A stretch of 42,875 nucleotides of DNA from Leptolinea tardivitalis. Its GTDB lineage: Bacteria > Chloroflexota > Anaerolineae > Anaerolineales > Anaerolineaceae. A program made the translations under genes and the position numbers. The stretch spans positions 1 to 42,875 of the forward strand of contig NZ_BBYA01000013.1 of the NCBI RefSeq assembly GCF_001050275.1, read 5' to 3'. The notes beneath the pieces are model-generated. The model did no database searches. It was not told where the DNA came from and saw only the letters and a list, made by a program, of their open reading frames with translations. Shown here in pieces: positions 39,429-42,875 of this stretch (positions are counted from its first letter, which is position 1; the number at the start of each line of letters is the position of its first letter).

Positions 39429-39445
39429 GGTACACATAATGTACC
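39429..39445. promoter_or_regulatory. Inverted repeat upstream of the aldolase gene
   Basis: GGTACA-N5-TGTACC lies 50 bases upstream of the aldolase start codon, with a further GTACAC nearby (39419-39424). The position suits an operator for a sugar-responsive repressor; the binder is unknown. Confidence 0.5.
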
Positions 39446-39594
39446 ACTTGCAAAACTGAAAGTCAATCGCTTGTCTGATAATTGTGCTGATCATTTGAAC
39501 AAACTTTCCTCTGAATGTGTGAAGTAATGAAAAAACACCTCAATTAAAGATGCAAAGACAATTGCATTCGATTTTCGATTAAAATGGGCGCGTT

Positions 39595-40626
39595 ATGAAA
39601 CGATTTATCCAATATATATCCCTTTGTATTTTCCTGACCGGGTGTTCCACCATCGGTCAGGCTGCCAGTTTATCGGTTGATCCTACAGCCGCCATGCAGA
39701 CGTCTGTTGCTTTGCAGGTGCAAACCCTGAGTGTTCAACAGACAGATGTTGCCCGTCAGGTGCAGACAATGTCGGCTGCTTTGCCTACCCAGACGGCCTC
39801 TGTTCAACCTACACAGAATCCGCCCACCCAACCGGCCAATCAGCCGTCACAATCACCCACCCGACCGGTCGTTCCCACGCTCACTCCAGGCCCAAGTCCT
39901 ACACCTGAGAACAGTCTAACCTCCCAGGGTTGGGGACAGGCGCCCATCATTCCCACAGTGGGAACCCGGGCAAAGGAAATTTATCAACGCGGTTTGCTGA
40001 TGGGTAATGATCCCCGACATTTTTCGGTAGCCGGTGATTGCCAGTCAGTGCCGCAGGTTTTTATGGGCATTTTTGATGGAGACCGTTACCGCCTTTCAGA
40101 TGCTGACAAAGCACTACAGGAGACGATTGATAATTTCAAAGGACAGTTTAGCCGAGATGGAGTAGCCGTCCGCCAGGGTTTCGGGATCACTTCTATCCTT
40201 GACCCAACCTGGTCTGAAACCGGGATTTGCGATGCCAGCGAGACTCCATTGGATTGTGAATTCCGGGTTAACAAACCTTCAATTCTCTTTATTAATATGG
40301 GAACGAATTGGAAGAACGGCAATGCCGAAGGGTATGAAAAATACCTCCGTCAGGTGGTGGACATCTGCCTGGAACACGGCGTTTTACCTATCCTTTCCTC
40401 TAAAATTGATAACATCGAAGGCGACCATTCCATTAATAAGGTGACCGCTTCTGTAGCACACGATTACGACCTGCCATACTGGAATACCTGGCTGGCTGCC
40501 GACAGTCTGCCGCACCACGGATTGGATAGTGACCGCGGGGATATTTACTTTTCCACAGATGCCCAGTATGTGCGCGAACTAAGCGGCCTGCGGGCATTGG
40601 ATGCCGTCTGGCGCGGAGTCAGATAA
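39595..40626 (+). CDS. SGNH-like secreted lipoprotein
   Basis: 343 aa. A lipoprotein signal (MKRFIQYISLCIFLTGCST) and a Gln/Thr/Pro stalk (to about 115) precede a globular domain. GNDPRHFSVAGDCQSVPQVF resembles an SGNH block I with Cys in the usual serine area and Ser two residues on. ILFINMGTNWKNG is reminiscent of block III (GxND-like), and the C-terminal DSLPHHGLDSDRGDIYFS region could hold the catalytic His. The fold is therefore SGNH-like but the triad is not canonical. It might bind or modify an extracellular glycan. ATG is preceded by only a weak ribosome site. Confidence 0.6.
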   Translation: MKRFIQYISLCIFLTGCSTIGQAASLSVDPTAAMQTSVALQVQTLSVQQTDVARQVQTMSAALPTQTASVQPTQNPPTQPANQPSQSPTRPVVPTLTPGPSPTPENSLTSQGWGQAPIIPTVGTRAKEIYQRGLLMGNDPRHFSVAGDCQSVPQVFMGIFDGDRYRLSDADKALQETIDNFKGQFSRDGVAVRQGFGITSILDPTWSETGICDASETPLDCEFRVNKPSILFINMGTNWKNGNAEGYEKYLRQVVDICLEHGVLPILSSKIDNIEGDHSINKVTASVAHDYDLPYWNTWLAADSLPHHGLDSDRGDIYFSTDAQYVRELSGLRALDAVWRGVR

Positions 40627-40661
40627 ACCAGTCGTAAAATATCCATAGAGGGTAATAAACC

Positions 40662-41447
40662 ATGATCTCACTGGCAGAACACATCAACATGACAAAGCTC
40701 AAAAAAGGCCAGTTGGCTTTATATTGGCTCGGACAGGCCGGGTTTGTGTTGAAATCGCCCGGCGGAACGGTCATTTTCATCGATGCGTATCTGAGCCATT
40801 CTGTAGAACGCAAATTTGGACCGCAGTGGAAACGCATCATGCCGCCGCCTATGGAAGCCGGTGAGGTGGATTGTGACTGGTTTGTCAGCACGCATGAACA
40901 TGATGACCATCTCGATGTGGACAGTATTCCGGAAATCAGCCGGAACAGCCGGGTGCATTTTGCCGGACCCCGCGAATGTACAACTTTCTACCGTACGGCT
41001 GGAATTGCCGGTGACCGTTGCCTGGAACTAACAGAAGGACAGCAGATACGCATGGGCGATTTCACCTGCTCGGTGGTTTTTGCCGACCACGGCGATCAGG
41101 CGCCGGATGCCGTTGGCCTGGTCTTTGAGCTGGATGGCCTGCACATTTATCATACCGGCGATACCGCCCTGCGCCCTGACAAGATGAAATCCGTCATTGC
41201 CATGCAGCCACAGGTCATATTGCCATGTATCAACGGCGCATTCGGCAACCTGGACTCTGAAAGTGCCGCAGAGCTTGTGAAGCTGACCGGGTCAAAACTG
41301 GTAATTCCCACCCATTTCTGGACGTTTGTAGAGCACCTGGGAAACCCCTGGGAATTTCAAAAAAAATGTCAAACAATTGCGCCAGAATCAAATATCCGCT
41401 GGATGACGCAGGGAGAAGGCATCATGTTATCGGCAAACGATTTTTAA
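40662..41447 (+). CDS. UlaG-like metallo-beta-lactamase-fold hydrolase
   Basis: 261 aa. WLGQAGFVLKSPGGTVIFIDAYLS, the HxHxDH metal motif in VSTHEHDDHLDVDSIP, VVFADHGDQAPDAVGL, IYHTGDTALRPDKM and LVIPTHFWTF are the ordered motifs of the UlaG/L-ascorbate-6-phosphate lactonase group. It probably opens a sugar lactone; the true substrate is unknown. RBS AGAGGGTAATAAACC. It follows the SGNH-like gene by 35 bases on the same strand and may be co-transcribed. Confidence 0.88.
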   Translation: MISLAEHINMTKLKKGQLALYWLGQAGFVLKSPGGTVIFIDAYLSHSVERKFGPQWKRIMPPPMEAGEVDCDWFVSTHEHDDHLDVDSIPEISRNSRVHFAGPRECTTFYRTAGIAGDRCLELTEGQQIRMGDFTCSVVFADHGDQAPDAVGLVFELDGLHIYHTGDTALRPDKMKSVIAMQPQVILPCINGAFGNLDSESAAELVKLTGSKLVIPTHFWTFVEHLGNPWEFQKKCQTIAPESNIRWMTQGEGIMLSANDF

Positions 41448-41701
41448 CAATAAATGAGAAAAACAATTTTAACGTACACATAACCCAGGTAAAAAAAATA
41501 AAAAGTTGTGTTTTCATTCCAATCAGGTTCATTCAAGGGATTAAATCTATCAACAAAGATTCAGAGAGATTTAACAACAGCTAAACAGGTTCTAAATAAG
41601 CGGGCGATAAACTTGGCAGGAATTCTGGAAAAAACATCCAATCAACAGCCGAAATTCTTGACCCCGTTGGCATCACAACAAGAGGATTTCGCGAGGCAAT
41701 C
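41448..41701. other. Gene-free stretch
   Basis: About 250 AT-rich bases. No convincing frame, hairpin or promoter pair; presumably it contains the promoter for the NBR1-Ig lipoprotein. Confidence 0.4.
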
Positions 41702-42595
41702 ATGTTCAACAGAAGTAAAAAGGCATTTATTCTTCTATCAATCGGAGTGGTTGTATCATCTGCCTGTACACTGCCACTTTTTAAAAACGTCAACCTGGTC
41801 ATTTCTGTGGCAACCATCTCTGCCTCTTCGAATAAGGAAAGATCTGAATTGACGGCGACTTTGGCTCCATCTTCCACGATGACGCTGACACCTACGCTGA
41901 CAGCTACACCTACGCAGACTCTCACACAAACGGTCACACCAACACCGGAAGAAACCGAATCTACTACCACAGATGATTCAGATTGCAACCGGGCGGAATT
42001 TGTCCGAGATGTAAATTACCCCGATGGAGCCAACCTCTATATCGGAACAACGTTTGATAAAACCTGGCGACTTAAAAATGTGGGAACATGTACATGGACA
42101 TCGGGTTATTCGGTTGTGTTTTCTTCCGGTTACCGCATGGGCGCACCGTATTCCAGGCATTTTACTAAAGTAGATATTAAACCCGGTGAAACGGTAGATA
42201 TTACCCTTTCCTTCACGTCACCGGAGTATGCTGGATATTATACCGGCTCATTCATGCTGCGTTCGAGTGACGGAGAAATTTTTGGCGTAGGCAGCCAGGG
42301 GGCCACCCCGTTCTGGGTGAAAATAAACACCTATTCTTCTTATTATTACTACACATCCACCCCCACACCTACTGAAGTACCGACGCGCAAACCGAAGCCC
42401 CCAAAGCCGCCTTTCCCGCCACCGCCGAGCCCGACATCCTCACCCACTGCGGCACCTACAGCCGTGCCTACTCTGGCACCTACTACGGCACCAACGGCCG
42501 TGCCTACCGCGGCGCCAACGGCCGTGCCCACTACGGCGCCAACAGTTGCACCTACTACGGCGCCAACAATAGCTCCCAGCCCGATACCCACATAA
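41702..42595 (+). CDS. NBR1-Ig-domain lipoprotein with Thr/Pro stalk
   Basis: 297 aa. A lipoprotein signal (MFNRSKKAFILLSIGVVVSSACTL) and a Thr/Pro-rich linker are followed by an Ig-like domain (about 98-205; FVRDVNYPDGANLYIGTTFDKTWRLKNVGTCTW, then MGAPYSRHF and VDITLSFTSPEYAGYYTGSFML). This matches the NBR1/Ig-like_Nbr1 fold frequent in Anaerolineae secreted proteins. A Tyr/Pro segment and a long PTAVPT/APTTAPT repeat tail end the protein. It is presumably a cell-surface binding module. RBS GAGG five bases before the ATG. Confidence 0.85.
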   Translation: MFNRSKKAFILLSIGVVVSSACTLPLFKNVNLVISVATISASSNKERSELTATLAPSSTMTLTPTLTATPTQTLTQTVTPTPEETESTTTDDSDCNRAEFVRDVNYPDGANLYIGTTFDKTWRLKNVGTCTWTSGYSVVFSSGYRMGAPYSRHFTKVDIKPGETVDITLSFTSPEYAGYYTGSFMLRSSDGEIFGVGSQGATPFWVKINTYSSYYYYTSTPTPTEVPTRKPKPPKPPFPPPPSPTSSPTAAPTAVPTLAPTTAPTAVPTAAPTAVPTTAPTVAPTTAPTIAPSPIPT

Positions 42596-42639
42596 TTTGC
42601 CCTCATCATCTACTTCTCCCTCAAGGATTTTAGAAATCC

Positions 42640-42675
42640 GAAACAATTCCCCATTTCCGGGGAATTGTTTCTATT
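42640..42675 (+). terminator. Intrinsic terminator after the NBR1-Ig gene
   Basis: GAAACAATTCCCC and GGGGAATTGTTTC form a perfect 13-bp stem with a 6-base loop; the T-rich end is part of the stem. The remaining 200 bases to the window edge show no gene. Confidence 0.85.
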
Positions 42676-42875
42676 CCGTACAGGTTATGAACCGGTTGCG
42701 TAATGCCTCACGGGAAAATGTAACCAAAGGGTAATCGTTGCCTCATAATTGATGTTACCGAGATAAAGTACATAATTGGTGAACCTTCTGATCTATGGAC
42801 TTACGAAGAGTAACTGGATTTAGCTGAACATACAAATTGGTGAGGTTGGCTTTGATCTGGAAGGGGATCAGATCA

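Noticed and set aside
42349-42646. Minus-strand Val/Gly-Ala frames opposite the NBR1-Ig lipoprotein tail
   Set aside because: They are a shadow of the Pro/Thr repeat on the plus strand.

Overview
The window looks like chromosome or chromid sequence from a Chloroflexota bacterium, most likely class Anaerolineae. I base this on gene content, not on a marker gene: sugar-ABC operons under ROK control, secreted Pro/Thr-stalk lipoproteins with an NBR1-type Ig fold, a DUF5679 zinc ribbon, GT-C membrane glycosyltransferases, and a DnaA-N-domain replication protein. No rRNA or tRNA gene was recognised.

Left end (1-2.4 kb): an IS3-family element (917-2181) and the first 171 bp of an identical copy in opposite orientation (1-171) flank a 33-bp tandem repeat array and the 5' stub of a DNA methyltransferase gene. 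The flanking bases show that homologous recombination between the two copies inverted the segment 172-916. Next come a 79-aa orphan gene, an EamA transporter and a DUF5679 protein.

Replicon-like module (4.6-10.1 kb): a minus-strand operon encodes an ExeA/TniB-like AAA ATPase, a small AT-hook/RHH-like protein and a DnaA-domain-I plus winged-helix initiator. Opposite it lie two tiny genes sharing a C-terminal PDGTG motif, a vapBC pair, six 25-bp iteron-like tandem repeats, and a parA plus RHH partition pair. A 9-bp word, AGGGTCGCC, links the module. It occurs five times upstream of parA and forms near-identical perfect palindromes after three of the gene units. Replication, partition and addiction functions with their probable cis sites are clustered here.

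Defence and envelope (10.4-17.6 kb): a 1038-aa type IIG/ISP-like restriction-methylase with an AT-rich recognition region; dinD; an operon of lipoprotein, 38-aa DltX-like membrane microprotein and MBOAT acyltransferase; ybaK; and a cupin gene.

Sugar uptake (17.7-24.4 kb): a ROK repressor with a perfect CRP-type palindrome, a promoter and inverted repeats upstream, then a ChvE/MmsAB-type ABC transporter. Its substrate-binding protein is an in-frame tandem fusion of two almost identical domains.

Right half (24.5-42.9 kb): a glycosyltransferase-like protein, an autoregulated XRE regulator with a membrane partner, a GT-C protein, a SorC regulator, a frameshifted pseudogene, a 7TM-PAS-PocR-GGDEF cyclase, a response regulator preceded by a promoter/hairpin/terminator leader, a 1209-aa secreted beta-helix protein, class I fructose-bisphosphate aldolase, an SGNH-like lipoprotein, a UlaG-like metallo-hydrolase and an NBR1-Ig lipoprotein.
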